The notes beneath the pieces were generated by a model. The model ran no database searches, had not been told where the DNA came from, and saw nothing but the letters and a program-made list of their open reading frames with translations. Shown here one piece after another: positions 1 through 10,676 of a DNA stretch of 64,000 nt; position 1 is the stretch's first letter; each line of letters opens with the position of its first letter. The position numbers and the translations under genes are program-made. Source of the DNA: Maratus speciosus (taxonomy: Eukaryota > Arthropoda > Arachnida > Araneae > Salticidae); contig OZ010792.1 of the NCBI GenBank assembly GCA_963932465.1, positions 18,617,701 to 18,681,700 of the forward strand, in the 5' to 3' direction.

Positions 1-1030
1 CGGCAGCCACTAATCTCGGAAATTAGGGAATGTCGTCTAGTGCTTCCACCTAGCGGTATAATCTTTAAATATTTGTTACAGAATGATATAAAACTTTGAA
101 GGTATTTCAGAATTAGAGTTATAAGACTTTTTGCGTTTATTTGCAACACAAATACTCTGAAGATTAAATTTTGAACGTTATAAAATGGGTCTTTGGATTT
201 CAGTTTGCAGTTGTCTTTCCAGGAGTGAATATTTTATCACTGGAATTACTGCAAGAAATGGCAGTACAAGGATTTAAAACTCTGTAAGCATGAAATATGA
301 TTTGTGTATTTATTTAGATATTTCTTATGTAAATATGAATAAGTATCTACAAATACTTCAAATTCAGCTAGAAAAATAGCGCTTTTTTGCACAAAATATT
401 ATGTTTCCCATATCTGACTAATTTTTTATTCAGAAATTAGAAATTATCACCAGAAACATTATGTAGTTTTTTTTTATTTTATAAAATGAGAGGCATTATG
501 TAAAAAAATATTGTTTAAAGTTTTCTAGTATGATTTCTCATTTTCGAAATAAAAAATCTGTCACGTTCCATAACGCTGATAAGCATCAATGTATGTATTC
601 TTGTATTTTTAAAATACCAAATTTCTAATTAAAACTTCCTTTTAAATCCTTTCCTAAAAAATATGTTACAAAAATGCAAACAATTTACGAGCATATCTTT
701 TAATGCACCAGAATCTTCTAATATTAATAAACAGTTTAAATTTCCCATTTGATATTATACATTTTGCACATTCCAGCTTGTAGTGCGTCAATGAAGTCTG
801 CAGATGAGACCGACTTTTTATGTTTTAAGGAACAATTAATAAAAAATATTGATTCAAAACTTTTATAATAATTCGCAAACTTAAATTGAGATTGCAACAA
901 TGAATAATCCATATCAGATTTATGTGCACTTTACTTTCAGTTTAATTTAATATTTTTATTCTAGTCTCAATGAATTACATTATTAAATTTTATACTCTAT
1001 ATCACATTTATTAACATTAATTCCAAAATT
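1..1030. repeat. Dispersed repeat family D, copy 1
   Basis: No gene is seen here. The stretch is non-coding and matches 3400-4287 along most of its length; shorter parts match 5250-5540 and 17370-17700. Shared landmarks are AAAACTTTGAAGGTATTTC, GGCAGTACAAGGATTTAA and TAGTGCGTCAATGAA. Copies have diverged by many substitutions, so the family is old. No terminal repeats or coding remnant were found, so its class is unknown. Confidence 0.6.
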
Positions 1031-1138
1031 TCTTTTAAGAAATCCTAGTAGTTTTATAACTACAGTTAGACTTTTCACAATGGCTCAAGAGACCTATACA
1101 TAGACTGAGCGTAAAGCCAAAGTCAGCCTGGAAACCAT

Positions 1139-1536
1139 TTAATCCTTTAAGGGACAAAGTACTTCTGTTACTAAAACAGGGTTCATACGGGTGCTTGAAT
1201 TTCCAGATTAAGAAATTCTTCGTACCAGTATTTTCTTATGGAAAATCTCTCTTTAAATAAGATGAAATTTCGTCAGTTTAAAGGACATTTATTTTTCTAT
1301 TAAAATTTCTGATACATGGCCTTGAAAATAACGGTACTCGTACGAACCCTGTAAAATATTGAAATGATTGACTGGCACAAGGATTTACGAACAGCTATAT
1401 TTGAAAATATCGAAAAGCTCTTCTTCAATTACATTACAAATACAAAATATAATTCCAAAATTCTGGTGTCATTGTGGCAATTTGGAATTAAAATTAAGTG
1501 GTATATATTATATACCGATGCCTTTCAAGGGGTTAA
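1139..1536. mobile_element. TTAA-flanked piggyBac-type MITE, family A, interrupted
   Basis: The element is bounded by TTAA on both sides (1139-1142, 1533-1536), with imperfect inverted ends: TTAATCCTTTAAGGG on the left and CCTTTCAAGGGGTTAA on the right. The interior matches the element at 60540-60764 (AAAGTACTTCTGTT, AAAATTCTGGTG, TTAAGTGGT), which lacks the insertion found here at 1177-1351. Having no coding capacity, it would need a piggyBac transposase in trans. Short open frames across its right half are incidental. Confidence 0.75.
1177..1351. mobile_element. Small TIR element nested in the TTAA MITE
   Basis: Inverted ends CAGGGTTCATACGGGTGC (left) and, on the opposite strand, CAGGGTTCGTACGAGTACC (right). 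A 5-bp direct repeat TAAAA flanks it (1172-1176, 1352-1356). Comparison with the uninterrupted relative at 60540 shows that it is an insertion. Termini starting CAGGG suggest an hAT or CACTA/Chapaev-like group, but the short target duplication leaves the superfamily open. Confidence 0.65.
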
Positions 1537-1733
1537 ATCCGGGGCGTCGCAGTGTGACAAGTTACACCAGGAGAAATTTTGGGTCGGAATGCAAGACGAA
1601 CTAAATTGTTTCAGGGGGACGAAGCTCCGCTTTCTACCGTATCCCACAGGGTAAAAACTGGTTCCATGGTCTGTCCCATTAGAGCGGGTCTAGTTGTTCG
1701 TGCAGGCAAATTGCCTGTGTGCACTTAATAAAG

Positions 1734-1822
1734 GGGGTCTCGCGGCCGAGTGGTTAAGACACCACGCTGCTAATCGCTTTAGAGCGTAGGAGGCTTGTCG
1801 GGTTCGACTCCCGCTGGCTCCA
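1734..1822 (+). tRNA. tRNA-Ser(GCT)-like gene or pseudogene
   Basis: A class II tRNA-like sequence. The A box is GGCCGAGTGGTTAAGAC, the anticodon loop contains CTGCTAATC (anticodon GCT), there is a long variable arm, and the B box is GGGTTCGACTCC. Acceptor ends GGGGTCT and TGGCTCC pair with wobbles and one mismatch, and spacing to the D arm is slightly off, so this is probably a pseudogene or a SINE head. Short inverted flanks GTGTGCA and TGCACAC surround it. No T-run terminator follows closely. Confidence 0.55.
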
Positions 1823-3000
1823 TTGCACACTCTTTGTGGAGCTCCCGGATGCAAAAATTCTCTGTGCTGTATATTTCATTGTGCTATCTCGTCCCTGTAT
1901 ATCGACGATGACTTATAAGCGGGCCTTGTTGTCAAGCATACAAGTCTGATGTATGTGTCCAATAAAACAAACTTAATAAAGTAACGGCATTAAAAAAATG
2001 CAAGGAAAGTGGGTAAGAATAAACATATATATATATGAAAGAATAAAAATAAATAAATGAAAATAAACCTCTTTTTAAAAGATAAACCTTTTTTAGAATT
2101 CAAAATTGAAATTAAATTGTTGATAAAAAAAATAAATAAAAATAAGCAAATAAATAAAAAAAATTTCTTCATCATAAAAATCTTTGACACTAATTGGTAT
2201 TTATGAAACAGATTTGGAAAAGAAATTACAGTCATAATAAAACATATTAAATTATATTAAAATCTTTATAAAAATAATAAGACTCTCATGAACGAGGAAG
2301 TAAAGCATCATTATATTTATAGCATAAACAAACTGAGCTATGCTAGATAATTTAAGAATCAATTATAAACAACAAAGGATTACAATAAATCAAAGTAAAT
2401 ATGCTGCGAATATAAAGGTAAATTAGTGTCAAAAGTAGAAAACTGATAAGAGATAAATCATAATTGACTTTTGTCTGATTTTGACAGTTCATACTATGAT
2501 TACACCATAAATAATATTTAACATTAAATTTAGAATTAGCTCTTGGTTGTGCAATCACAAGTTCAGACTCTTGACCCCATACATAAACAGTTATAAAAAA
2601 GATAATGCACCAATCATGAAAGAATAAGCCTCCCATTTTTGATACCTCTGCTCTCTGCTGGTAAAAATAAGAACTAGCCTATGAAAAGCTGAGTGCAGGG
2701 GGAAAGAACTGTTTGATTATGATGTGATCCTCTCTTAATTAACACACAGAAATTAGAGAGCTTTTGCACCTTCCAGCTCCCCAGTCACTGGTCCTGACTT
2801 AATGTGAGACTATATAACATGAAAGAAAATAAAGTCAGGTCAAGGACAAAACTGCCTCATCTCTTTGTGAAACCCAGGACTACACTCCACTACAAGGAAG
2901 GGAGCAGGATTCCTTTCATTCATATATTTTTCTCTATTAATTAACTATGGCAAGACACTTATTCATAGATTGGACGTAAATAGGTCAGATTGGAAGCCCT
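1823..3000. other. Non-coding AT-rich stretch
   Basis: No supported gene. It contains an AATAAAACAAACTTAATAAA tail after the tRNA-like sequence and a 2940-3000 segment similar to 1075-1145, which is the same host repeat that carries the first family A MITE. Small open frames here are AT-rich and low complexity. Confidence 0.5.
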
Positions 3001-3299
3001 TTAAAGTTAATTTACACTGCTTGGCCACAGTGTAAGTTTTTTTTCCCATTAAAGTTATAAAATTAAAAATTTTCTCCAACAGGCATGTGATTTCCGCGTT
3101 TTTGCACACCAGTATATTCTTAGAGAAAATGATATGTCATTTAATCGAAACATTTTTGCGATTTAAGAGAACAACATTTTCTCTAAGAATATACTGGTGT
3201 GCAAAAACGCGGAAATCACATGCCTGCTCTAAACATTCTGGCACAAATTTTCATTAAAATTAAGTGGTAAAAATATACCACCGGCCTCCAAGGGGTTAA
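3001..3299. mobile_element. TTAA-flanked MITE, family A, interrupted by a palindrome
   Basis: The right end, TTAAGTGG...CCGGCCTCCAAGGGGTTAA, matches the right ends of the elements at 1139 and 60540. The left TTAA lies at 3001 in the same host-repeat context as the 1139 insertion, but the left terminal repeat is degraded. A 147-bp palindromic element (3080-3226) is inserted in it. Internal ATTCTGGCAC is the family motif. Confidence 0.55.
3080..3226. mobile_element. 147-bp palindromic MITE with identical 52-bp arms
   Basis: The left arm begins CAGGCATGTGATTTCCGCG. The right arm is its exact reverse complement over about 52 bp, leaving a 43-bp centre. It sits inside a TTAA MITE and is flanked by near-direct CTCCAA / CTCTAA. 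The perfect arms in otherwise decayed surroundings suggest recent insertion or arm correction. Confidence 0.8.
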
Positions 3300-3399
3300 C
3301 TGTTGTCTAACATAATGGCAAAATCGGTGCAGCTAAAAACTTACAGATCTTTTCCAGTTCTTGAATCATTATATGATTTCTTTAAATACATCAAACCCC

Positions 3400-4287
3400 T
3401 ATCGAAAATTTAAAATATTATTTGTCTTTTTAAGACAGTGATAAAAGCGGTGAAATATTTATTTCTTCTTAGATATACCAAAATGATTTAGTCAAATATT
3501 ATATAATATAAAATTCTGAAGGCATTTCAAAAGTAGATTTATAGGATTTTTCCGGATATATACAACTCAAACACCATGAAGATTAAATTTTGAACTTAAA
3601 AAAAATTGGTTTTTGGATTTAAGCTTGCAGTCGCATTTGCAGAGTAAATATTTTATCACTGAAAATACCCAAGAAATGGCAGTACAATGATTTAAGACTC
3701 TGAAAGTGTGAAATTTGTTTGGGGTATTTATTTAAATATTTATTATGCAATTATGACTATAAATACTTCATTTTCAGCTAGACAAATCGCGCTATTTAGT
3801 GCGAAATATTAAAAACATATATTCCGAAATTCCATACTTCCACCAGCATGTTTTAACAGTCATTTGTATGCTGTAAAATTATAGTCATTTCGCGAATTTA
3901 AAAAATATTATTAAAAATGTTCTGGTGTAAATTCGGAATTTTCTAACAAAGCTTTCCCCAGATGTGACAAGGCTGATAATCATCAAGGTATTTATTATCG
4001 AATTATAGAATATAAATATTCAATTAAATCTGGATCTTTGATATAAACAAAGTATTACAAAAATGTAATTGATTTACTAGTGAATTTTATTTATGCACTG
4101 TAATTGTATAACATTAATAAACAATTTTAATTTCTCATTTCATAAAATGTATTTTACTCTCCCTGCCTGTAGTGCGTCAATGAATTCGGCCGGTGCGAAA
4201 TTCAGAATGTTTGAATGTAACAATTAATAAAATATACCGATTAATTTTTTTTATAATAACCTGCAAACTTAAACTGTGGTTGTAACG
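3400..4287. repeat. Dispersed repeat family D, copy 2
   Basis: Homologous in order to 1-1030, sharing CTGAAGGCATTTCAAAA, GGCAGTACAATGATTTAA and TGTAGTGCGTCAATGAA. Non-coding. It contains a paired CACCAG / TTCTGGTG motif around 3853 and 3930, so a decayed TTAA MITE may be embedded. Confidence 0.55.
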
Positions 4288-4704
4288 TTAACACATTGTA
4301 TGCAGGAAACGTAAAAAAACGTTTTTTTGGGGGGGGGTTGAGGGTAGATATTTTTACTGGCACCGGAAATTTTATAAGGACGAAAAAAGAAGGTGTAATC
4401 CACGAATACTTGCTTCTGATTGGTTGTAAGCAGGTTTTATTTTACAATGGCATTCGTAAACGTAAATTTTACGCTTTTATCGAAAAATGGCGTATACAAT
4501 GCAGTGTTGCCAGATTGGGGGCTTTTTTAATTCAGATTACTTGACTGTCACCACTTTTTAAAAATAGTATAATTCCGCTTATTTTTCAGAATTTTAATCT
4601 ATTTTTAAATAGGCCGAATATTTCTACTTCAAAAAAAGCGGCGACAATAAACAATCTGGGGACGAAAAAGTCCCCAATCTGGCAACACTGATACAATGTG
4701 TTAA
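4288..4704. mobile_element. TTAA-flanked MITE with CACATTGTAT ends
   Basis: Bounded by TTAACACATTGTAT on the left and ATACAATGTGTTAA on the right, a perfect short inverted repeat including the TTAA target. An hAT-like MITE (4502-4690) is inserted near the right end and duplicated ATACAATG. The open frame at 4296-4544 runs across both elements and is not a gene. Confidence 0.75.
4502..4690. mobile_element. hAT-type MITE with 8-bp target duplication
   Basis: Terminal inverted repeats CAGTGTTGCCAGATTGGGG and CCCCAATCTGGCAACACTG. Perfect 8-bp target duplication ATACAATG at 4494-4501 and 4691-4698. These terminal bases and the 8-bp duplication are hallmarks of the hAT superfamily. The element is 189 bp and non-coding. 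Confidence 0.9.
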
Positions 4705-4810
4705 GAAATCCTTGCCACCTTTATTTGCCAGTTCCCTAAAAGAAATAACGTGCTCTGTCGCTAAAACAGTTATAGAAATCTCCCATATCCTAAATTCATA
4801 TCTTATTGCA

Positions 4811-5172
4811 TTAACACTAGAACTACGGGAAATTTCAGTCAAGTTTTATAAAAGTATTTCGCACCAGAATTCTGATTTAAAACAGCTTAACTTCATTATT
4901 TAACTTTTTTTTCTTTGTGTATTTTAAGCTTATTTCATAATCAAATTTCTGGTTTCAACCGAAACATATTTTATATGCATAGCTGCCAACATCTTACGTT
5001 TTTTGTACCACAAACATTTTATAGCAAATTTTGCCTTTTTAATTTACCATAATCTGCCGATTAAATAAGGGAAAAAATTCTATTACATTTTGTGGTACAA
5101 AAAAGCTGAAGGGTTGGCAGCTATGCATATGGTAGCAGTCAAAATGACGTCTCACGGTAGTTCTAGTGTTAG
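4811..5172. mobile_element. TTAA-type MITE with ACTAGAACTAC ends, interrupted
   Basis: Left end TTAACACTAGAACTACGGG, right end CGGTAGTTCTAGTGTTAG; the right TTAA has mutated to TTAG. Internal CACCAGAATTCTG and TTTCTGGTTTC form the recurrent inverted motif pair. The left half is homologous to the element starting at 63535. A small palindromic element interrupts it at 4981-5122. Confidence 0.75.
4981..5122. mobile_element. Small TIR element nested in the TTAA MITE
   Basis: Ends AGCTGCCAAC and GTTGGCAGCT flanked by ATATGCAT / ATGCATAT, so the exact boundary between target duplication and terminal repeat is ambiguous. A second internal inverted pair, TTTTTTGTACCACAAA and TTTTGTGGTACAAAAAA, makes most of the element self-complementary. 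Probably hAT-like from the size of the flanking repeat. Confidence 0.65.
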
Positions 5173-5249
5173 ATAAATCACAATCTCATAGAAAATTCAA
5201 AATTTTATTCGCCCGTTTAAGTGATGGAGAAAGATATGCATTTCTCCTT

Positions 5250-5540
5250 ACTCATTCTCAGATTATTTAGTCAAATATTGGATGATATAAAACTTTAAAG
5301 ATATTTCAAAATTATACTTGCCAGGCCTTTTGTGTATTAAATATAATTCATAGACTATTTAAATTTTGAACTGGAAAAAACCGGTCTTTGGCATACAGTT
5401 GGCTATGTCATGAATCATTATTTTATATCTGAAAATGTTCTAAAATATAAGAAAAATTTAAAACTCAGTAAACAAAATTTAGGTGTTTGTTTAAAAGTTT
5501 CTTATGCAGTATGAATAAATATCGGCATATATAGGGTGTT
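5250..5540. repeat. Dispersed repeat family D, copy 3 (partial)
   Basis: Shares GATGATATAAAACTTTAAAGATATTTC and downstream order with copies 1, 2 and 4. Non-coding and diverged. Confidence 0.5.
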
Positions 5541-7630
5541 TCAAAATTATGTATCAGAAATGTTAAAGCAGATAGAGGGGACCTTAGTAAGTAGATTTAT
5601 TTAAAAAATTCAAAAATTCTTGCATATCTTTTGCTTATATTATGCAGAGATTTTTACCAAATTTAACGCCAGTTTAAGAAAATTTGACAAAATGTAGTAA
5701 AAATAATATAATGCAATTGGAATGTAAATATATTAAATATTTGATGAAATATGATCGGTTGTATGAAGTTTTTTTTTATCTGCGCATGTGCGCACGATGC
5801 AAAATTTTTTTTTTTTTCATGATTTGATAGTCAACTCTATAGAGCAACTAATTTAAAAAAAGCCAGTCAAATATTGAGAAAATTCAAAGAGATATCGCAA
5901 ATAGACTGAGCTGATTTTTAGGCGTTCTCTAAAAACAGCTAAATGATAAGGTGTCTTCCATAAATTGTAGTTTTTAATTTTTAATAATTTTCATTTTCAT
6001 TTTTTCATTGATATTTTAGTTCTTCTTGGAAAACCACCAGAACGAACCTATTCAAAAAAAGAAAAAAAAAAAAAAAGAAATATCAAAATCTAAACATTTC
6101 TTCTAAATCTACTCATTGACATTCATTAAGTAAAAACTTCTTTTCTGTAAGCCAGATAATAAAAGTGATAGTTTGTGGAAAATCCCTTATCAATCAGCAG
6201 CATGATATAAACACAGTTTATGCAAAAAATTTTTGAACTTAAAAAAAGATCGATGTAGCTCCATGTATATACGTTCTATTCTTCTACAAAAAAAAAAATA
6301 CATATATTGTACAATATCCACATATTCGTAATCTATAGCGATAGACCATTTCGTGCATTTTGTTTTAGAGGGATTTTTTTTATTTCCAAACAATATTATT
6401 TTTCCTACCCGACTGCCAAGAAGGGTTATGTGTTTCAAGTGTATCTGGGGATGTGGATTTCTTTATATCCTCGAAACATCCCAGCGGCTGGATGGATTTA
6501 ATGAATGAGGTCTCTATCAATTCGTCTTAACCGTCCAAAGATTGTAGGCTAGGTTTAGTTTTTATAAATTCAAAATGGCGGCCGTAAAATAGAAAATGGT
6601 GGTAGAGACGAAAAACAAAATTTACACGCCCTATTGAGTGGCATATCATTGGATAGGTCTTTCAAAATGAATACGATTTTCCTTTACTATTTTACAGTTG
6701 AAAGCTCCGTTAAAATACTACACAACCTGGAAGTTGTGTAGGTAGGATCTCTAACTTTACTGCAACTCTAACCTTCATAGACATATATAGGTCTCATCAA
6801 ATCAGTGTTTATAGATAGGAACTAACAATTAAATACAACTTAAAAGTCATCAATGCAAGTAAATAAAAAAATAGGTAAGTAATATACAAAATAGTTTCAC
6901 ATTGATGAGAAATAATAAATTAGCTCTCTCTTTACACAGTCGGTTTTTTTTTTTAATTTAATTTCACTTTTTGTTGGGCCCTTAATTGTCCTTCTGATCA
7001 AATCGCCATTGATAAATATGAAGTCGAACATATTCTTCATAATCCTGAGGTTCTAGAAACATCCGACAAATATATCTTTAAATATTCGCCAAAATGTCTA
7101 AAATTGAAAGTGTCCGTTGATTAATAGCCGTATAGTGTATTTTTAATTTTTAATGAAAAATTTTAAAGAATTTAAGCTTGGACATTTATTAAGCTTGGAC
7201 ATTTCTTGCTTGGAGAATTTAAGCTTGGAAATTTGATTTATATTTGCATACAAAAAAGTTTAAAATATGCATATATATGCTTATAACAGACTTTATGGTT
7301 AAAAAATCCGAAACAAATCTGATCTTGCAGGGCAGACTAGGGAGGGTTGACCCACTTTTTACAAAATTATTTTTATTTTTTAAATATTTAAAGCAGAATA
7401 AAGTTTCATATATCATTTTATTCGTTATGCAATCATTTATCAAAATCAAATTGCTACATAAGTGTAACATGTAAGAAATTTGAAAAATGATTAATTTTAA
7501 TCATGAAAAAATAAGGGATCAAGGCTCCCCACACATTGGAGAGTTGACCCACTATATGGGAGGCTTGACCCACTTTGTTTAATATTGCAATATCTGTGAA
7601 GAGAAATAAAATCAGTTAAAAAAAAAGCAA
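5541..7630. other. Non-coding stretch without recognisable gene
   Basis: An AGGGTGTTTCAAAATTATG motif at about 5532 resembles the end of a mariner-like element, but no partner end was found. Two GGTTGACCCAC/CTTGACCCAC motifs occur near 7346 and 7566. Short TTAAGCTTGGACATTT repeats lie at 7170-7225. The open frames of 60-83 codons are AT-rich and unconvincing. Confidence 0.4.
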
Positions 7631-7696
7631 AATAACTTTATGCTACATGCTTAATGCATAACTTTATGCTACATGCTTAATGCATAACTTTATGCA
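7631..7696. repeat. 26-bp tandem repeat
   Basis: The unit ATAACTTTATGCTACATGCT plus TAATGC is repeated about 2.5 times, directly at the point where the mariner-like coding remnant ends on the minus strand. Confidence 0.8.
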
Positions 7697-8254
7697 ATCC
7701 ATACGAGGATCTTGTCTTGGAATTTCGCTTTAGTAGAAAATTTAATGATATCTTGGGTCGTTGAGACGTCAGATGTATAATAGCCACCGTTATAGTTAAA
7801 CGTGGAGTGCTTGAGCTTAAAATATGAGCCGTCACCGTCATCTAAGATGAATATTCTATCAGAGAATTTTCTGAACAAGTAACCACACTTCGTTTTCACG
7901 ACAGCCATTTGTTTTTCTGTTCGTTCTGTTATGACCATTTCTTGTAATATTTGGTGTTCCGGTTCTTAGTGATTGTCTTTCGTTGGTGGTTAGGCGAAAC
8001 ACTGTATTTCGAAGGCATGGGATGGATTAATGCTCGGTCGTTTTCGTCAAACAGTCCTTTCAACTGCTCTAACTCTGGCTTGGAGATTTTTTTTTTGCCT
8101 TCCTACCCGATCCCAGTTCTTTTTGGCCGAGAGTCCCTCCTAGTAACATTCTAGAACATCGTATGTAGTTCGTTTGGTGATATATTCGGAAAATAAATAG
8201 TTCACGATGGACTTGCTCCTTGATGAATATTGCTTTCGTAAAACTTGTACACAA
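7690..8254 (-). pseudogene. Tc1/mariner-like transposase remnant
   Basis: Reading the minus strand, the open part (7938 to 7690) contains FILDDGDGSYFKLKHST, then YTSDVS and ILVWIA. These match the order of the first catalytic Asp region of Tc1/mariner transposases (family pattern DDESYF.L...LVWIA). Upstream, in broken frames, KRTTYDVLECY and a basic GRQKKN-like stretch resemble the N-terminal helix-turn-helix and its linker. At least two frame changes and stop codons separate the parts. The protein ends at the 26-bp tandem repeat, so the rest of the catalytic domain is missing. Typical transposases of this group are about 340 residues; roughly half is represented here. It is not functional. 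Confidence 0.6.
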
Positions 8255-8275
8255 TAATACATAGACACTCCTCTT

Positions 8276-9155
8276 GTGGCTCTATTCTCGAAAAACACAG
8301 ATTATTTAATGATCTCTTGGCTATTGGCCATGCTCTTATATACCATAGCACAACACTTCACGCGCAAGTTTCACCTGATTCGGTTTCCTTTGCTATTTTA
8401 CATAATTGCAAAGTTTGTGCGGATTTCTAGGAAAAAGTCCTTATGTTTTCTAAAATGTTTAATTAGATATATTATTTACCTTATTGATAGGCTAAGTTTT
8501 GCTAAAGCATTCTTGATGTGTTGGAAAGTGTTTCATAATCTATGCTTGACGCATGATTTTTCTCTCTTGTTTAATTTTCAAGGGAAGACCATGCTATTTT
8601 ATTTATTTTTACTATTTTACATAATTGCAAAGTTTGTGCGGATTTCTAGGAAAAAGTCCTTATGTTTTCTAAAATGTTTAATTACATATATTATTTACCT
8701 TATTGATAGGCTAAGTTCTGCTAAAGCATTCTTGATGTGTTGGAAAGTGTTTCATAATCTATGCTTGACGCATGATTTTTCTCTCTTGTTTAATTTTCAA
8801 GGGAAGACCATGCTATTTTATTTATTTATTTGCTTATTTTTTTTGCAGAGCGACGCAAAATCAATTCGTCAATTGACCGCAGAAAAAAATTGCGAAATTT
8901 GCAAATTAGACTTTGAAAAAATAGATAAATTGGCAAATTAGAATTTTTTTTTTTATAATTATTAGTTTATGTACCTAAAGTGTTTACTTATACGTGTTTT
9001 TATTGTAATAAAATTTGACAAGCTATTTTAGGTTTTGAGTATTTTTTTTAAATTCTTTTGAGTCTGACCTGCGATGACAGATAAATTTTCTAAAATATCA
9101 AATTCCTTGGGGGGGGGGGGCATTCCCCCCCAGCCCCCCTCAAATGGCGCCTCTG
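8276..9155 (+). mobile_element. Possible remnant of an hAT-like element tail
   Basis: The stretch ends in CAAATGGCGCCTCTG. On the minus strand this is CAGAGGCGCCATTTG, an hAT-like terminus, followed by C and G runs. A 221-codon open frame covers 8276-8941, but half of it is a tandem duplication and it is strongly hydrophobic because of base composition. At 8835-8850 a pyrimidine tract ending in GCAG looks like a 3' splice site. It is followed by a short frame ending LDFEKIDKLAN and stop, faintly like hAT transposase C-termini, and AATAAA follows near 9008. No left terminus was found. This is a tentative reading. Confidence 0.3.
8393..8830. repeat. 219-bp tandem duplication
   Basis: Two adjacent copies (8393-8611 and 8612-8830) differ at only a few bases, for example ATTAGATATA against ATTACATATA. 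The period is a multiple of three, so an open frame is carried through both copies. Confidence 0.9.
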
Positions 9156-9489
9156 ATTGGAGTAGGTAAGGAGGTGGCACAGTTTTTAATTAAGAAACGT
9201 CGCATTTGTATAGATCTGGAAAGATACCGTGTAGTGGGTTTTGTTCCCATCATACGGTGTTACATTTGTCAAGCTTTCGGTCATGTCGCCTCGAAATGTG
9301 AGAACGAAACCAAGTGCGTTTAAATGTGCTGGTGAACAATTACTTAAAGATTGCAGCGTTGACTCGGAAATGTGTGCTAACTGTATGGGTGTAATAGATT
9401 TGGATATTGATGCGGACCACAGGGCAGACAGTCCTGATTGTCCACAATTTAAAGCGTATCGTGCGTATCAATTAGCTAAAAGGTTGTGA
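9156..9489 (+). pseudogene. LINE ORF1 (gag-like) C-terminal remnant
   Basis: From 9156 the frame reads IGVGKEVAQFLIKKRR..., then RCYICQAFGHVASKC, a CCHC zinc knuckle of the pattern C-x2-C-x4-H-x4-C. A second Cys cluster (KCV..KCAG..., CANCMG, DSPDC) follows. A one-base frameshift near 9320 lies between the first and second clusters. Knuckles of this type bind nucleic acid in gag-like ORF1 proteins of retrotransposons. The N-terminal part is absent. The frame closes at 9489 and overlaps the start of the endonuclease frame. Confidence 0.75.
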
Positions 9490-10468
9490 TAGTTCCTCCA
9501 TTTCTTCCCCAGTCTTTGGATCTCCTAAACTTTGTTCAGATAAATTTACATCACTGCTCAGATGCAACTCATTCTCTTGTTCGGTATATGATTAATTTTG
9601 ATATTCATTTTGCACTTTGTCGGGATCCCTATATTTTGAATCATTCTTTTGTTTATCTGAATCCGGGCTGGCTTTGTTTTCTTTCTACGTTTTGTACAGC
9701 AGCGATTGTCTGTCCCTATAAAATATATGCATGTGTGAAAAGTCTCACTTTAATAATAGTGCATTTATTAATATAACAGTGGAAACGGGTTACTTTATAA
9801 TTGGTTCTCTCTAGCCTGCACCTTCTGGTGATCTGGAAACTGATTTGCGAGACTGGTGCCATCATTTTCAAGACTTTAACAGAGTAATCATTGGCGGTGA
9901 TTTTAACGTACCATTATTATCAGTGGCGTGGCGTCCGGTCATCGCTGGATGCGGTGATGACCAAGCAATATTTTAAAACTCTTAATAAGCTTTTAAAACT
10001 CGACGATCCAGTTTTAGCAGAACTTTGGAGTTCATGTATAAGTGAAGGTAAGATTTAATGTTTCTTTTTTGAACATTCAACCATTCAATTTTAGAGTTAA
10101 TAATTTTTCACCACAAACTTAAATAATTGCGCTTAAATAAATTAAACTTAAATAAGCACCGAAAATTTTCACGCCACGCCACGCCACTGATTATTATCTA
10201 TGGGATATTCAAGAGAGTCAGACCGTTCGGAGACTTTTTTGGAATACGTGATGATCCGTAATATGACTATTTTGAATTCAGCTGATGCAGATTTTACATT
10301 TGTTCAAGATAACAGAAAAAGGACGTCCAGATTTGACTCTGGCGTGTTCTGACGTTCTTCCACTTATTGACAACTGGACTGCGGATGTGACTACATTTTC
10401 GTACAGCGATCATCGTTATATTCGGTTTGCTTTGTTCTCAACTCCATTACAGATCAATAATGGAAGGT
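9486..10468 (+). pseudogene. LINE ORF2 APE endonuclease domain, broken
   Basis: LNFVQINLHHCSDATHSL matches the N-terminal strand of LINE apurinic-like endonucleases. GWLCFLS and CTAAIV follow, then in another frame RVIIGGDFNVP (about 9885-9920), the family's GDFN motif. Beyond the hAT MITE, GRPDLTL and YSDHRYIRFAL (about 10315-10430) give the C-terminal part, with the catalytic SDH. Frameshifts occur between 9700 and 9830. The 9921-10189 MITE splits the domain directly after GGDFNVP. Confidence 0.78.
9921..10189. mobile_element. hAT-type MITE inside the LINE endonuclease
   Basis: Inverted ends CAGTGGCGTGGCG and CGCCACGCCACTG with a perfect 8-bp target duplication ATTATTAT (9913-9920, 10190-10197). 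It is 269 bp long. Most is non-coding, but about 9957-10050 reads as an open stretch (MTKQYFKTLNKLLKLDD...) followed by GGTAAG, like a captured exon end with a splice donor. The insertion is younger than the LINE. Confidence 0.92.
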
Positions 10469-10676
10469 TTAACCCGTTGGGGACGAGCGACACGTATACG
10501 TGCCGCATGAAGCGCCCAGAATCCTTGTTTTTTCTCACCAGTAAACTTTTACTGAAAAATTTGCTTTATTTAATCAGCGCATTTTCGCGATTCATGAAGA
10601 CGCAAATTTCTGTTTTTAAAAAACGGTGACAAAAGATTAAAAATTTCGTAAAAGGCTCCCGTCCCGAAGGGGTTAA
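10469..10676. mobile_element. TTAA-flanked piggyBac-type MITE, family B, inside the LINE
   Basis: Left end TTAACCCGTTGGGGACGAGC, right end GCTCCCGTCCCGAAGGGGTTAA (first bases shown in part), TTAA duplicated. Excluding the element and one TTAA makes the LINE frame continuous across the site (...NNGRF|KTKHKS...), which confirms the boundaries. A second copy on the minus strand lies at 25924-26132. Internal CTCACCAGTAAAC carries the recurrent motif. Confidence 0.9.

Noticed and set aside
9241..9489. Independent zinc-finger gene
   Set aside because: The CCHC knuckle is followed directly by LINE endonuclease on the same strand, so it is the ORF1 end of the retrotransposon.
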